The position numbers were made by a program, and so were the translations under genes. 64,000 bases of DNA from Lysinibacillus sp. ZYM-1 (GTDB lineage Bacteria; Bacillota; Bacilli; Bacillales_A; Planococcaceae): assembly GCF_001308875.1 (NCBI RefSeq), contig NZ_KQ465115.1:92520-156519 (forward strand), given 5' to 3'. This document shows, one piece after another, positions 26,700-35,025 of the stretch. The notes beneath the pieces are model-generated. The model made no database searches and had not been told where the DNA came from. It saw only the letters and a program-made list of their open reading frames with translations. How positions within the stretch are numbered: the first letter of the stretch is position 1; every line of letters starts with the position of its first letter.

Positions 26700-28559
26700 T
26701 TGAGTTTGCCAATTAACCCTTCTGATCCAGCTACAATTACAAAATTTGTAGATGCACTACAGAAGCCAGTAACAGCGAAACCAAAATACTGTAGAGGACA
26801 ACAAAAACATGATTATTACGAATTGGTCATGATGGAGGGCGAGCATCGTTTTCACAAGCATTTTCCAACTACATTAATATGGGGATACAACGGGCTTTAT
26901 CCAGGACCTACAATAGAAGCCACGAAAGATAAGACCATTTACGTGAAATACAAAAATCAATTACCTTTACAGCACTTCTTACCAGTAGATTTTACACTTC
27001 ATGCTGCCAACGATTCCCAAGAGGTAAGAACCGTCACTCACTTACACGGGGCCAATGTGGATTGGGAGAGCGATGGCCATCCTGAAGCATGGTACACAAG
27101 AGATTATCGACATACAGGGCCAAAATTTCATAAGGAAATCCATGAATATACCAACCATCAACCTGGTACTACCCTGTGGTACCATGACCATGCCATGGCT
27201 TTAACACGTCTAAATGTCTATGCAGGCTTAGCAGGCTTTTATTTACTGAGAGATGCCCTGGAGGAACGTTCTAATTTACCATGTGGAGACTACGAATATC
27301 CCATTTTAATTCAAGATAAATCGTTTAATGAGGATGGCTCACTATTTTATCCTGATGAACCACCCTTTCCAGTTTCCGTCCATCCTTCGATTACTCCTGG
27401 CTTCGTAGGAAATACGATTGTTGTAAATGGAAAGCTATGGCCCTATTTAGATGTCGAGCCACGCAAATATAGATTTCGTTTCCTCAATGGCTCCAATCGA
27501 AGAGGTTATGTCATCAGCCTATCAAATGAGCAGTCCATGATGCAAATAGGCACGGATGGTGGTTTTTTATCAGCCCCACAAGCGATTCAATCTGTAGAGT
27601 TACTACCTGCTGAACGCACAGATGTCATCATCGATTTTTCAGCCTGTGAGGGGCAGGAAATCACCTTACTCAACACGGATACAGATTTTAGCGATGAGCA
27701 TACAAATGTCATTATGCAATTCAGAGTATCACTTCCCTTAAAATGTGAAGATACAAGTGAGATTCCAGAAAGACTGGCTGTTACGATGGATTTACACGCC
27801 CATCATGCACATATTGAAAGACAATTACCACTGACAGCGACAACGGATGAATTTGGAAGACCTATGTTATTATTGAACAACCGTATGTATCATGATCCAA
27901 CGACGGAAAAACCTGCTTTAGATAGTATTGAAGTTTGGAGTTTTATTAATACGACCCCTTTTATTCATCCTATTCATCTGCATCTCATTCAATTTAAAAT
28001 TCTTGAACGTAGGCCATTTGATTTGGAACTCTATCAAAATGAAGGCATATTAGCATTTACAGGACCACCTGAGGAACCACGTGACTATGAGCGTGGCTGG
28101 AAAGATACGGTGAAAGTGGATGCTGGCAAAGTTACGAAAATTATTATGCATTGGAAGGACTATGCTGGAAATTACATGTGGCATTGTCACTTCCTTGAGC
28201 ATGAGGACCATGATATGATGCGGCCTATTCTTGTCATGAAAGACGTCCATGCTGTTCAACAGCCACATGCCGAAATAGAACAACCAACCCAACATCAAGT
28301 AACTGCAACAACTACAAATGCGACTCCTACGACAAACACTACTAGTACGACACATCATAATGAATCACCCGCACCACTATTAAATCCGTCTCAACTTCTT
28401 TTGACAGAGGAAGAGGAAGCAGTGGCATCAATAACAGAAGAATCAGTTTCTGTTCATGTAGGAAATAATGGCCAACACATGCCAACACTGCTCTTCCCTA
28501 CTAAGTCAACGCATGCCGATATTAATATGCCAAGACAACGCAGAACTAGAAGATTTTAA
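26700..28559 (+). CDS. CotA-like multicopper oxidase with extra C-terminal tail
   Basis: Three-cupredoxin laccase-type oxidase related to the spore-coat protein CotA, of 619 residues from a TTG start (AAAAGGGATG upstream). All copper ligands are visible: H114-L-H116, H162-D-H164, H423-P-I-H426-L-H428, and H495-C496-H497 with H501 and axial M506. The spacing is that of CotA. No signal peptide is present, as in CotA. The core ends near residue 518. About 100 further residues follow that CotA (513 residues) does not have: Thr-rich and His-containing, then an acidic patch (TEEEEAV) and a basic RQRRTRRF end. A spore-coat location is plausible but not shown. Confidence 0.9.
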   Translation: MSLPINPSDPATITKFVDALQKPVTAKPKYCRGQQKHDYYELVMMEGEHRFHKHFPTTLIWGYNGLYPGPTIEATKDKTIYVKYKNQLPLQHFLPVDFTLHAANDSQEVRTVTHLHGANVDWESDGHPEAWYTRDYRHTGPKFHKEIHEYTNHQPGTTLWYHDHAMALTRLNVYAGLAGFYLLRDALEERSNLPCGDYEYPILIQDKSFNEDGSLFYPDEPPFPVSVHPSITPGFVGNTIVVNGKLWPYLDVEPRKYRFRFLNGSNRRGYVISLSNEQSMMQIGTDGGFLSAPQAIQSVELLPAERTDVIIDFSACEGQEITLLNTDTDFSDEHTNVIMQFRVSLPLKCEDTSEIPERLAVTMDLHAHHAHIERQLPLTATTDEFGRPMLLLNNRMYHDPTTEKPALDSIEVWSFINTTPFIHPIHLHLIQFKILERRPFDLELYQNEGILAFTGPPEEPRDYERGWKDTVKVDAGKVTKIIMHWKDYAGNYMWHCHFLEHEDHDMMRPILVMKDVHAVQQPHAEIEQPTQHQVTATTTNATPTTNTTSTTHHNESPAPLLNPSQLLLTEEEEAVASITEESVSVHVGNNGQHMPTLLFPTKSTHADINMPRQRRTRRF

Positions 28560-28570
28560 TAAAAAATTAC

Positions 28571-28602
28571 AAAAAAACTACCGTTCTAGTGGTAGTTTTT
28601 TT
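28571..28602. terminator. Bidirectional terminator between multicopper oxidase and MFS gene
   Basis: Stem 28571-28582 (AAAAAAACTACC) with 28591-28602, loop of eight bases. It serves the convergent genes on both sides. Confidence 0.88.
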
Positions 28603-28606
28603 GTGA

Positions 28607-29854
28607 TCAAGCCTGCACACGCCAAAATCTATTCGTGAGTACCGCTAAAAGCAGCATCACAACACAGATAATTAGAATCGGAATAAAGATGTTGACCTGA
28701 AAGACCTCAAATAACAAGCCATATACCATTTGCCCAATTGGTGCCATACATTGTGAAACAGCCATAATTATAGCCATGACCTTCCCTAAATTTTCATTAG
28801 GTGTTTCCTTTTGGACAAGTGTCATCACGTAAATAGAGATGATTGTCATCATCATTGCAATCACAAGAGCACAACTGATAAATAATAAGTATGAAGCATA
28901 ATAGCCTACATTTAGCATTGGTGGCAGCACGGCAATAGCCATAGGAAGCACCAAAATGGCAGATAGCAGAACCCAAACATATAGCTTGTCGACTTGGAGC
29001 TTTTTAGCAAAATAGCCCATCGTTAAAGCGCCAAGGATGGTTGCCAAATCAATGATGCCCATTCCTACCCCATATAATGAATCACTGCTGTCCATTGTGA
29101 CACGAAGGATGATCGGCACACCTACGATAAATAACGGTGTAAATAATAAATTTAATAATGCAGCCAGTAGCGTACATTTTAAAATAAAGGTTTGCTTCAC
29201 GACATACTTAAACCCTTCTTTCATATCCTTGCATAATGTTAGAACGAATTGTCCATCGGAATCACGTTTTACAAATGGAATGGTCATATACATTTCTACG
29301 ATTGCTGTCAAGAAAAATAAAACACCACTTACCAGGACAAGATTTTTGATACCAAGCATGCTGTAAAGGATTCCTCCAAGTACTGGTGCAGCCACACCAG
29401 CCAGTGCTTGCACACCATTAACGATCCCATTTGCCTGCTCAAGGTGCTGTTCTCTTACTAATAACGGAATACTAGCTAGTACGGCTGGTGAGTACATAGC
29501 GCTAATGATGGATAGTAGCACCATAACCACACCAATCCCTATCACTGAATGATGATCTGTCATCAACGTAATATAGAAAACAAATACAATGGCACTACTA
29601 ATGACATCAAATAACACCATTAGATGGCGTCGATTAAATCGATCCGCAATGGCGCCACCAAAGGGCGCAAGAAGAACAGGTATGCTTGAAATAGCAAAAA
29701 GCACAGCGAAAAGATCTGCCCGTCCCGTCATATCTAATACAAAAAGAGACAGCGCAAATCTTAATAAGGCAGAACCTAATATAGAAATAATCTGCCCAAA
29801 TACTAGAATTCTAAAGTCTTTTGAAAATCCCTTTTCTTTTACGAATGTTTCCAT
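28607..29854 (-). CDS. MFS transporter, MFS_3/EntS-macrolide efflux type
   Basis: Twelve-helix major facilitator of 415 residues, of the subgroup that includes EntS and macrolide exporters. The loop motif GGAIADRFNRRHLMV between helices 2 and 3 matches the MFS signature. The substrate cannot be read from sequence. ATG 29854 is well placed behind GGGAGGAG. Two identical TetR-type operators lie in the 130 bases upstream, one of them between the likely -10 and the ribosome site, so it is probably a repressed, inducible exporter. Confidence 0.85.
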   Translation of the reverse strand: METFVKEKGFSKDFRILVFGQIISILGSALLRFALSLFVLDMTGRADLFAVLFAISSIPVLLAPFGGAIADRFNRRHLMVLFDVISSAIVFVFYITLMTDHHSVIGIGVVMVLLSIISAMYSPAVLASIPLLVREQHLEQANGIVNGVQALAGVAAPVLGGILYSMLGIKNLVLVSGVLFFLTAIVEMYMTIPFVKRDSDGQFVLTLCKDMKEGFKYVVKQTFILKCTLLAALLNLLFTPLFIVGVPIILRVTMDSSDSLYGVGMGIIDLATILGALTMGYFAKKLQVDKLYVWVLLSAILVLPMAIAVLPPMLNVGYYASYLLFISCALVIAMMMTIISIYVMTLVQKETPNENLGKVMAIIMAVSQCMAPIGQMVYGLLFEVFQVNIFIPILIICVVMLLLAVLTNRFWRVQA

Positions 29855-29877
29855 GTACTAACTCCTCCCTTGAATTA

Positions 29878-29892
29878 GACCGACTGTCGGTC
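29878..29892. promoter_or_regulatory. TetR-type operator, copy 1
   Basis: GACCGACTGTCGGTC is a perfect palindrome around one central base, typical of TetR-family repressors. It lies 24 bases before the MFS start codon and just downstream of a TATACT element on the minus strand. No tetR gene is present nearby. Confidence 0.75.
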
Positions 29893-29910
29893 ATTTAGAG
29901 TATAAAAAAG

Positions 29911-29963
29911 AAGTGTAGTGCAAAGTTTAGATGTTTGTTGGGGCTAAAACTTGCACTACACTT
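29911..29963 (-). terminator. Inverted repeat between the two operators, probable lysR terminator
   Basis: Perfect 13-bp arms 29911-29923 (AAGTGTAGTGCAA) and 29951-29963, extendable by four pairs past a bulge, with a 20-base loop. On the minus strand CTTTTTT follows, so it can terminate the lysR message. The same DNA must also contain the -35 region of the MFS promoter. Confidence 0.65.
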
Positions 29964-29967
29964 TTTA

Positions 29968-29982
29968 GACCGACTGTCGGTT
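29968..29982. promoter_or_regulatory. TetR-type operator, copy 2
   Basis: GACCGACTGTCGGT repeats the operator at 29878 with only the last base of the palindrome changed. The 90-base distance to copy 1 would allow a repressor-mediated loop around the hairpin between them. Confidence 0.7.
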
Positions 29983-30042
29983 TAAGAATAGTATATGGGA
30001 ATTCTCCAAAAAAAGGAACGCATTTTTGCGATTTATTCCAAA

Positions 30043-30930
30043 TTATTCATAATCGCCTTTAAAATGTGCTTTTATTTGTTCAATAAAAGCTGTGGACGCT
30101 TGGCTTACATAGCGGTCTACACGGTAAATAATAGACAAGCTACGGCTAGGAATATCATCTGTAATTCGAATAACACGAAGATCTGGATCATTCATTTGCT
30201 GAATTAATGGATATGGTTGCACCGTTGCTCCGATATTAGCGCGTACGAGATTCATAATTGAAGTGACGGAGCTTGTTTCAAGAATAGAATGGAGTTGGAA
30301 ACCATGTTTTTTGACCTTCTCCTCCACTATCTCTCTTCCTAAAAAGCCTTCTGGATACATCACCATGGGAAGGTCTTTTAATTGTGCTATGGTGATAGCT
30401 GTTCGATTCGCCCATGGATGTTCCTTTGAAACCGTTACAACGTACTCTTCTTTTCGTAAAGGTATAATGACCAATCGATCATGTGGTTCTACATTTGTCC
30501 CAATCCCAATATCCACTTCGTTTTCAAGAACCTGCCGCATTATATCAATAGATGCAAGGATTTTAAGCTTTACCTTAGGAAATTTTTGATGAAAATCAAT
30601 GACAAGTTGTGTAATTCTATAATCTAAATCAGATGGCATAATACCAACACTTATTTGGCCACCTTGAAGTTCTTGTAAATCTTTAATCGCATCTTTGACA
30701 TTTTGTAATGTATTAAGCATAGCAGTAGCATAGTTAAACAATAATGAGCCAGCCTCAGTCACCACTATTTTTTTGCCAATTCGATCAAATAACGGCATTC
30801 CTAGTTCATCCTCAAGCACACGGATTTGCTGGCTTAATGTTGGCTGAGAAATTCCTAGCTTCTCAGCAGCCTTTGTAAAATGTAGCTCCTCACAGACTGC
30901 CATAAAATAATGTAGATGACGTATTTCCAT
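30043..30930 (-). CDS. LysR-family transcriptional regulator
   Basis: LysR-type regulator of 295 residues. The N-terminal winged helix (HYFMAVCEELHFTKAAEKLGISQPTLSQQIRVLE) is clear, followed by the linker helix and a two-lobed effector-binding domain of the CynR/BenM kind. I start at ATG 30928-30930; a TTG five codons upstream is the alternative. It is divergent from a CynX/NimT-type transporter gene, the usual arrangement for a LysR protein and its target. Confidence 0.88.
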   Translation of the reverse strand: MEIRHLHYFMAVCEELHFTKAAEKLGISQPTLSQQIRVLEDELGMPLFDRIGKKIVVTEAGSLLFNYATAMLNTLQNVKDAIKDLQELQGGQISVGIMPSDLDYRITQLVIDFHQKFPKVKLKILASIDIMRQVLENEVDIGIGTNVEPHDRLVIIPLRKEEYVVTVSKEHPWANRTAITIAQLKDLPMVMYPEGFLGREIVEEKVKKHGFQLHSILETSSVTSIMNLVRANIGATVQPYPLIQQMNDPDLRVIRITDDIPSRSLSIIYRVDRYVSQASTAFIEQIKAHFKGDYE

Positions 30931-30960
30931 ATGGATCACAACCAATCATAGTTTGTATCT

Positions 30961-30980
30961 ATTATTGTAATAGTAATAAT
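30961..30980. promoter_or_regulatory. Dyad in the lysR / cynX-like intergenic region
   Basis: ATTATT and AATAAT arms flank eight bases (30961-30980). The sequence contains T-N11-A spacing and sits between the divergent regulator and transporter genes, which fits a LysR binding site. It is AT-rich, so chance is possible. Confidence 0.4.
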
Positions 30981-31057
30981 AGTATTGTCCAATCATTTAT
31001 GTTGTTATAGACTTCAATTTGGGATTAATTTATTTAAACATACGGAGTTGATAGAGA

Positions 31058-32239
31058 ATGAATGTAAAACGCACAATCCTACCTATAATAGCCATTATTT
31101 TAGCCTCTTTTAATTTAAGACCTGTAATTACTTCCGTTTCACCTTTGCTAGGAACTATCCGAGAATCATTGCATATGAGTGCATCTAGTGCCAGTTTGTT
31201 AACGTCACTAGCTGTCTTATGTATGGGCTTATTTGCACCTATCGCAATCAAGCTCGCCAATCGTTGGAGTATTGAACGAGCGATCGCATGCTCATTAATT
31301 CTTATTGGACTTGCAACCGCTGCAAGGTACTTTGCTTACTCTGCCTGGGTCATGCTCGTTACGGCCTTGTTAGCGGGTATAGGTATTGCCATTGTAGGAC
31401 CATTATTATCGGGTTTTATAAAAGAAAAGTTTGCAAATCCATCTCGTATAGTCGGTATTTACTCGCTAGCACTAGTTGTAGGGGCTGCTTTAGGATCTGG
31501 TCTTTCTATTCCATTGAGTAATATTTTCCATTCATGGAAAATATCCACGGCATCTTGGTCTTTACTTGCCATAATCGCTTTGTTTTTTTGGTGGAAACCT
31601 ATCGTGCAAAAACCCCTCCCTGTTAGGAACACAGATATAGATACTTCAGTGAATGTCAAGAAAATTTTAACAAATCAAAAAGCTTGGTTATTAACTGGAT
31701 TTTTTGGCTTAATGGCCTTCATGTTTTATACTATTATGGCTTGGTTACCACCAATAGCTGAAAATATGGGCTATAACAAACATGATGCTGGCATGATGCT
31801 CACACTATTAACAGTTGCCCAAATGCCTGCAACGTTTTTAGTACCTATTTTAAATAATCGCTTTCAGCATCGAGCTGTTTGGCTAGTAGCTTGTTCATCC
31901 TTAGAATTAATTGGTTTACTGATGCTACTATTCTCCATTAATCCTTGGCTAAGCAGTGTGCTAATCGGCATTGGGGCAGGAGGCTTATTCTCGTTAGGAT
32001 TAACATTACCAATTGATGAAGCCAAAGATATCCAAGAAGCTAGTTTCTTAGCCGCTATGACCCAATCAGTTGGCTTCGTATTTGCTGCGCTAGGCCCCCT
32101 ATTTGTCGGTCTAGTACGAGATTACACAGGGAACTTTACAGCAGCCATTATTGGCATGATCATTATCGTTATTGTGATGATCTTTATTCAAATAAAAATC
32201 GGAAATCAGAAACAACAGCACATAACCATATCCAGATGA
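31058..32239 (+). CDS. MFS transporter of the CynX/NimT family
   Basis: Twelve-helix transporter of 393 residues of the CynX/NimT (cyanate and nitroimidazole) family, recognised from the N-terminal ILASFNLRPVITSVSPLL signature and GIGIAIVGPLLSGFIKEKF. Despite the family name, the actual substrate is unknown; members export diverse small compounds. No cyanase gene lies nearby. It is likely controlled by the divergent LysR regulator and ends at a strong terminator. Confidence 0.85.
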   Translation: MNVKRTILPIIAIILASFNLRPVITSVSPLLGTIRESLHMSASSASLLTSLAVLCMGLFAPIAIKLANRWSIERAIACSLILIGLATAARYFAYSAWVMLVTALLAGIGIAIVGPLLSGFIKEKFANPSRIVGIYSLALVVGAALGSGLSIPLSNIFHSWKISTASWSLLAIIALFFWWKPIVQKPLPVRNTDIDTSVNVKKILTNQKAWLLTGFFGLMAFMFYTIMAWLPPIAENMGYNKHDAGMMLTLLTVAQMPATFLVPILNNRFQHRAVWLVACSSLELIGLLMLLFSINPWLSSVLIGIGAGGLFSLGLTLPIDEAKDIQEASFLAAMTQSVGFVFAALGPLFVGLVRDYTGNFTAAIIGMIIIVIVMIFIQIKIGNQKQQHITISR

Positions 32240-32240
32240 A

Positions 32241-32276
32241 AAAGGCGACTTTCTAGAAAGGAAAGTCGTCTTTTAT
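32241..32276. terminator. Terminator after the CynX-like gene
   Basis: Stem AAAGGCGACTTTC (32241-32253) pairs with 32261-32273, allowing one G-T pair, with a seven-base loop and TTTTATTT following on the plus strand. It serves the convergent MFS gene as well. Confidence 0.88.
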
Positions 32277-33740
32277 TTAGTTGATAATAGGTTTTCCCTT
32301 ATCTATCAACACACGTTTGATTAGTAGTGAACAGATTAACCCGATGATCGCTACAATCGTAGCAAATAGATACGCATGTTGAATACCAAAAACTAATGCC
32401 TTCACTTGTAATGCAGATGTAAGAGGCTCCCTTATTTGATTTAAATAAGCATGTTGGTTTGCATTTAAAATGCTAACTGCTATTGCTGTACCAATTGCCC
32501 CTGATGTTTGTATGGTTGTATTGATAATCGCAGACCCATCAGGATATAAATTGCGATCCAATTGGTTTAAGCCATTGGTTTGTGAAGGTGTTGTAACCAT
32601 CGACATGCCAATCATTAACAATGTATAAAAAATAATAATTGTATAGCTATGTGTAGTGCCAGATATATGTGTGAACACAAAAGCTGCAATGACGCCCATC
32701 ATAAAACCAGGAATTACGAGCCATCGTGGTCCATGCTTATCAAAAATACGTCCATTGATGAAGGCCATGATGCCATTGAGAATACCACCTGGTAATAGTA
32801 GAAGGCCTGCTTGAGCAGAACTGAACCCTAGTCCTCCCTGCATATACATGGGTAACATTAAATTACTCGAAAAAATAATCATATTGCTTAGAACCGTTAA
32901 GCTTATTCCTAGAATAAACATCGGTTGCTTGAAGACTCTTACATTAAGAATAGGTTCCTTGATAGACAGTTGACGGAACACGAAAAAATTCATTGCCAGA
33001 ACGCCTATTAATAGTGAACCGAGGACCTCCCAGCTCATCCAACCGACATTCGCTTCACCTGCATGGCTAAACCCAAATACAAGACCACCAAAGCCAATCG
33101 ATGATAAAACTATTGATAACAAATCAATCTTTGGCTTCATCTCGCTAGATAAGTCCATTAAATGCCTGACACCTAATATAAGTGAGAAAATTAATAAAGG
33201 AATAGGCATCCAAAAAATCAATTGCCAATTGAAATATTGGATAACTAAACCTGAAATAATAGGACCTGTCGCTGGAGCAAACATCATCACTAGACTAACA
33301 ATTCCCATCGCTGTACCACGTTTTTGAGGAGGAAAAATAACAAGTACTGTATTAAAAAGTAATGGTGTTAGCAATCCCGTCCCTGTTGCTTGAATAATTC
33401 TTCCTATTAATAAAATCGTAAAAGTAGAAGAGGTAGCAGCAATCACAAGTCCAGTTATAAAAAATGTGATGCCTGTTATAAATATTTTTTTGGTGCTAAA
33501 CCTTCTAATCAATATGCCAGAAACAGGAATTAAAATGCCTAACACAAGTAGATAACTAGTTGTTACCCATTGCGCGGTGGAGGGTGAGATATTAAATTCT
33601 TTCATTAAACCGCTTAAGGCCATATTTAAGGACGTTTCGCTAAACATCCCCATGAAGCCACATATCAGTAATGATGCCATTAACGGTACAACTTTAACTG
33701 TTTGACTATTTGATTGTTTTCCTTGAATGTTTTCAGTCAT
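32277..33740 (-). CDS. DHA2-family multidrug MFS transporter
   Basis: Fourteen-helix drug:H+ antiporter of 487 residues, of the EmrB/LmrB/QacA subgroup. Motif A lies near residues 75-90 (LIPVSGILIRRFSTKKIF), and motif C is in MMFAPATGPIISGLVIQYFNW. The substrate is not predictable. A 41-base imperfect palindrome lies upstream (33793-33833), probably an operator. No regulator is adjacent. Confidence 0.88.
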   Translation of the reverse strand: MTENIQGKQSNSQTVKVVPLMASLLICGFMGMFSETSLNMALSGLMKEFNISPSTAQWVTTSYLLVLGILIPVSGILIRRFSTKKIFITGITFFITGLVIAATSSTFTILLIGRIIQATGTGLLTPLLFNTVLVIFPPQKRGTAMGIVSLVMMFAPATGPIISGLVIQYFNWQLIFWMPIPLLIFSLILGVRHLMDLSSEMKPKIDLLSIVLSSIGFGGLVFGFSHAGEANVGWMSWEVLGSLLIGVLAMNFFVFRQLSIKEPILNVRVFKQPMFILGISLTVLSNMIIFSSNLMLPMYMQGGLGFSSAQAGLLLLPGGILNGIMAFINGRIFDKHGPRWLVIPGFMMGVIAAFVFTHISGTTHSYTIIIFYTLLMIGMSMVTTPSQTNGLNQLDRNLYPDGSAIINTTIQTSGAIGTAIAVSILNANQHAYLNQIREPLTSALQVKALVFGIQHAYLFATIVAIIGLICSLLIKRVLIDKGKPIIN

Positions 33741-33792
33741 TGTTACTCCTTTGGTTCTTCTTTCATTCTTTGTTTATTTGTGCAAAAGAAAT

Positions 33793-33833
33793 AGAAGCCC
33801 CTATAAAGTAATTGATACTTTATAAACGCTTCT
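33793..33833. promoter_or_regulatory. Large imperfect palindrome upstream of the DHA2 transporter
   Basis: Outer arms AGAAGC/GCTTCT (33793-33798, 33828-33833) and inner arms TATAAAGTA/TACTTTATA (33802-33810, 33816-33824) surround a five-base centre. Its position 52 bases before the start codon suggests an operator for a TetR- or MarR-type repressor, or a hairpin in the leader. Confidence 0.55.
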
Positions 33834-34035
33834 ACTTTCATGAACTTTTAGGTTTAAATTGTTGCTTAAATTCATTTTAATCTGGATTATTTCAAGGCTT
33901 TTATATTGTTCGCTTGGCTCAAGTAACTTTTTACGAGGTACATCCTTCTGTCCAAATGCGATTAGACAAATGATTATAGAACTCAATAAGTATTGTTGAA
34001 TTAATCGTAAACCAATAAAGAATTAAGCCCTATTG

Positions 34036-34974
34036 TTAATTGTCTTGTGTACCAAAATGAGCGGTACTTCGGTATTGATTATGGAAAACTACTAATCGTA
34101 ATTCAATCGCTTGATTTTGAATGATTTTTTCTAGCGTATGTTGAATACTATTAGCTTCGTTACTAGCTGATTTAGCAATTAACACTGCGTCTTCATTGGA
34201 AAATTGTTGGGCTAGCCATGTATCCTCTTGCTGTAATAGTTGGAGGATATTTTGCTTCGAAGCGTTGTCTACTGCATAGCCAGAGATTGTTGATAGCTGA
34301 AGCTTGTTCATAAGGTAAACAGTTCGATAATTGTCTTGATAGGCGATAGTGATGGCTTTCGTCTGTTGATGTTGATCAGCTTGTGTTTGGGTGGATGAAG
34401 CTGTTGTGGCACTTCCATCATGATCCGTTTCATCACCTGTATGATTGTTGTTATTGTTTGTGCCAAAATGAGCCGTTTGACGATATTGACTATGATAAAC
34501 GACTAATTGTAAATCAGTCGCTTGATTTTGTAATATTTTCTCGAGCGTATGATGAATACTTTTAGCTTCGTTCATGGCTGCATTAGCAATTAAAATGGCA
34601 TCATCATTAGAAAATTGTTGCGCTAACCATGTGTCTTCTTGCTGAAATGACTGAATGATGTTCTGGATGGATGCATTGTCTATCACATATCCAGATAATG
34701 CTGATAGTTGGAGTTTGTTCATTTGATACACAGTTCGATAATTGTCCTGATACACTACAGAAAATGCTGTTGTATGCTGGTTACCCTCAACTTGCGTATT
34801 ATGCGATACTGTAGGATTATCTGCAGCATTTTTTCCTTTAACCGAATTCGTGCTATCATTGGTTGTCACCGCATTTTTCTCTTCTGTTTGTGCTTGGGTA
34901 GTAGCTTGTGTATTACATGCCTGCAAGACAAACATGAATAGTAATGCTCCAGTTAAAGAAAAAACTCTTTTCAT
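34036..34974 (-). CDS. Lipoprotein with two duplicated ~103-residue domains
   Basis: I do not recognise this family. Residues 1-20 form a lipoprotein signal ending in LQAC, with C20 as the lipidated residue. After a Thr/Asn-rich linker, residues 70-172 and 207-309 are clear duplicates. Each starts with a YQDNYRTVY core, continues with EDTWLAQQFSN and HTLEKI-QNQA, and ends in RxTAHFGT. The units are joined by an Asn/Asp/His-rich spacer. The repeat unit is helical in the middle with a strand at each end, somewhat like YhcN/YlaJ spore lipoproteins, but that link is only a guess. Confidence 0.8.
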   Translation of the reverse strand: MKRVFSLTGALLFMFVLQACNTQATTQAQTEEKNAVTTNDSTNSVKGKNAADNPTVSHNTQVEGNQHTTAFSVVYQDNYRTVYQMNKLQLSALSGYVIDNASIQNIIQSFQQEDTWLAQQFSNDDAILIANAAMNEAKSIHHTLEKILQNQATDLQLVVYHSQYRQTAHFGTNNNNNHTGDETDHDGSATTASSTQTQADQHQQTKAITIAYQDNYRTVYLMNKLQLSTISGYAVDNASKQNILQLLQQEDTWLAQQFSNEDAVLIAKSASNEANSIQHTLEKIIQNQAIELRLVVFHNQYRSTAHFGTQDN

Positions 34975-35025
34975 GACTTAAACCCCCAAAAATGATTACT
35001 AAAAAAATATTAAAACTGAATGATA

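Noticed and set aside
33801..33986. Minus-strand 61-codon frame upstream of the DHA2 transporter
   Set aside because: Overlaps the palindrome and has no ribosome site; could be a relic but nothing supports a gene.
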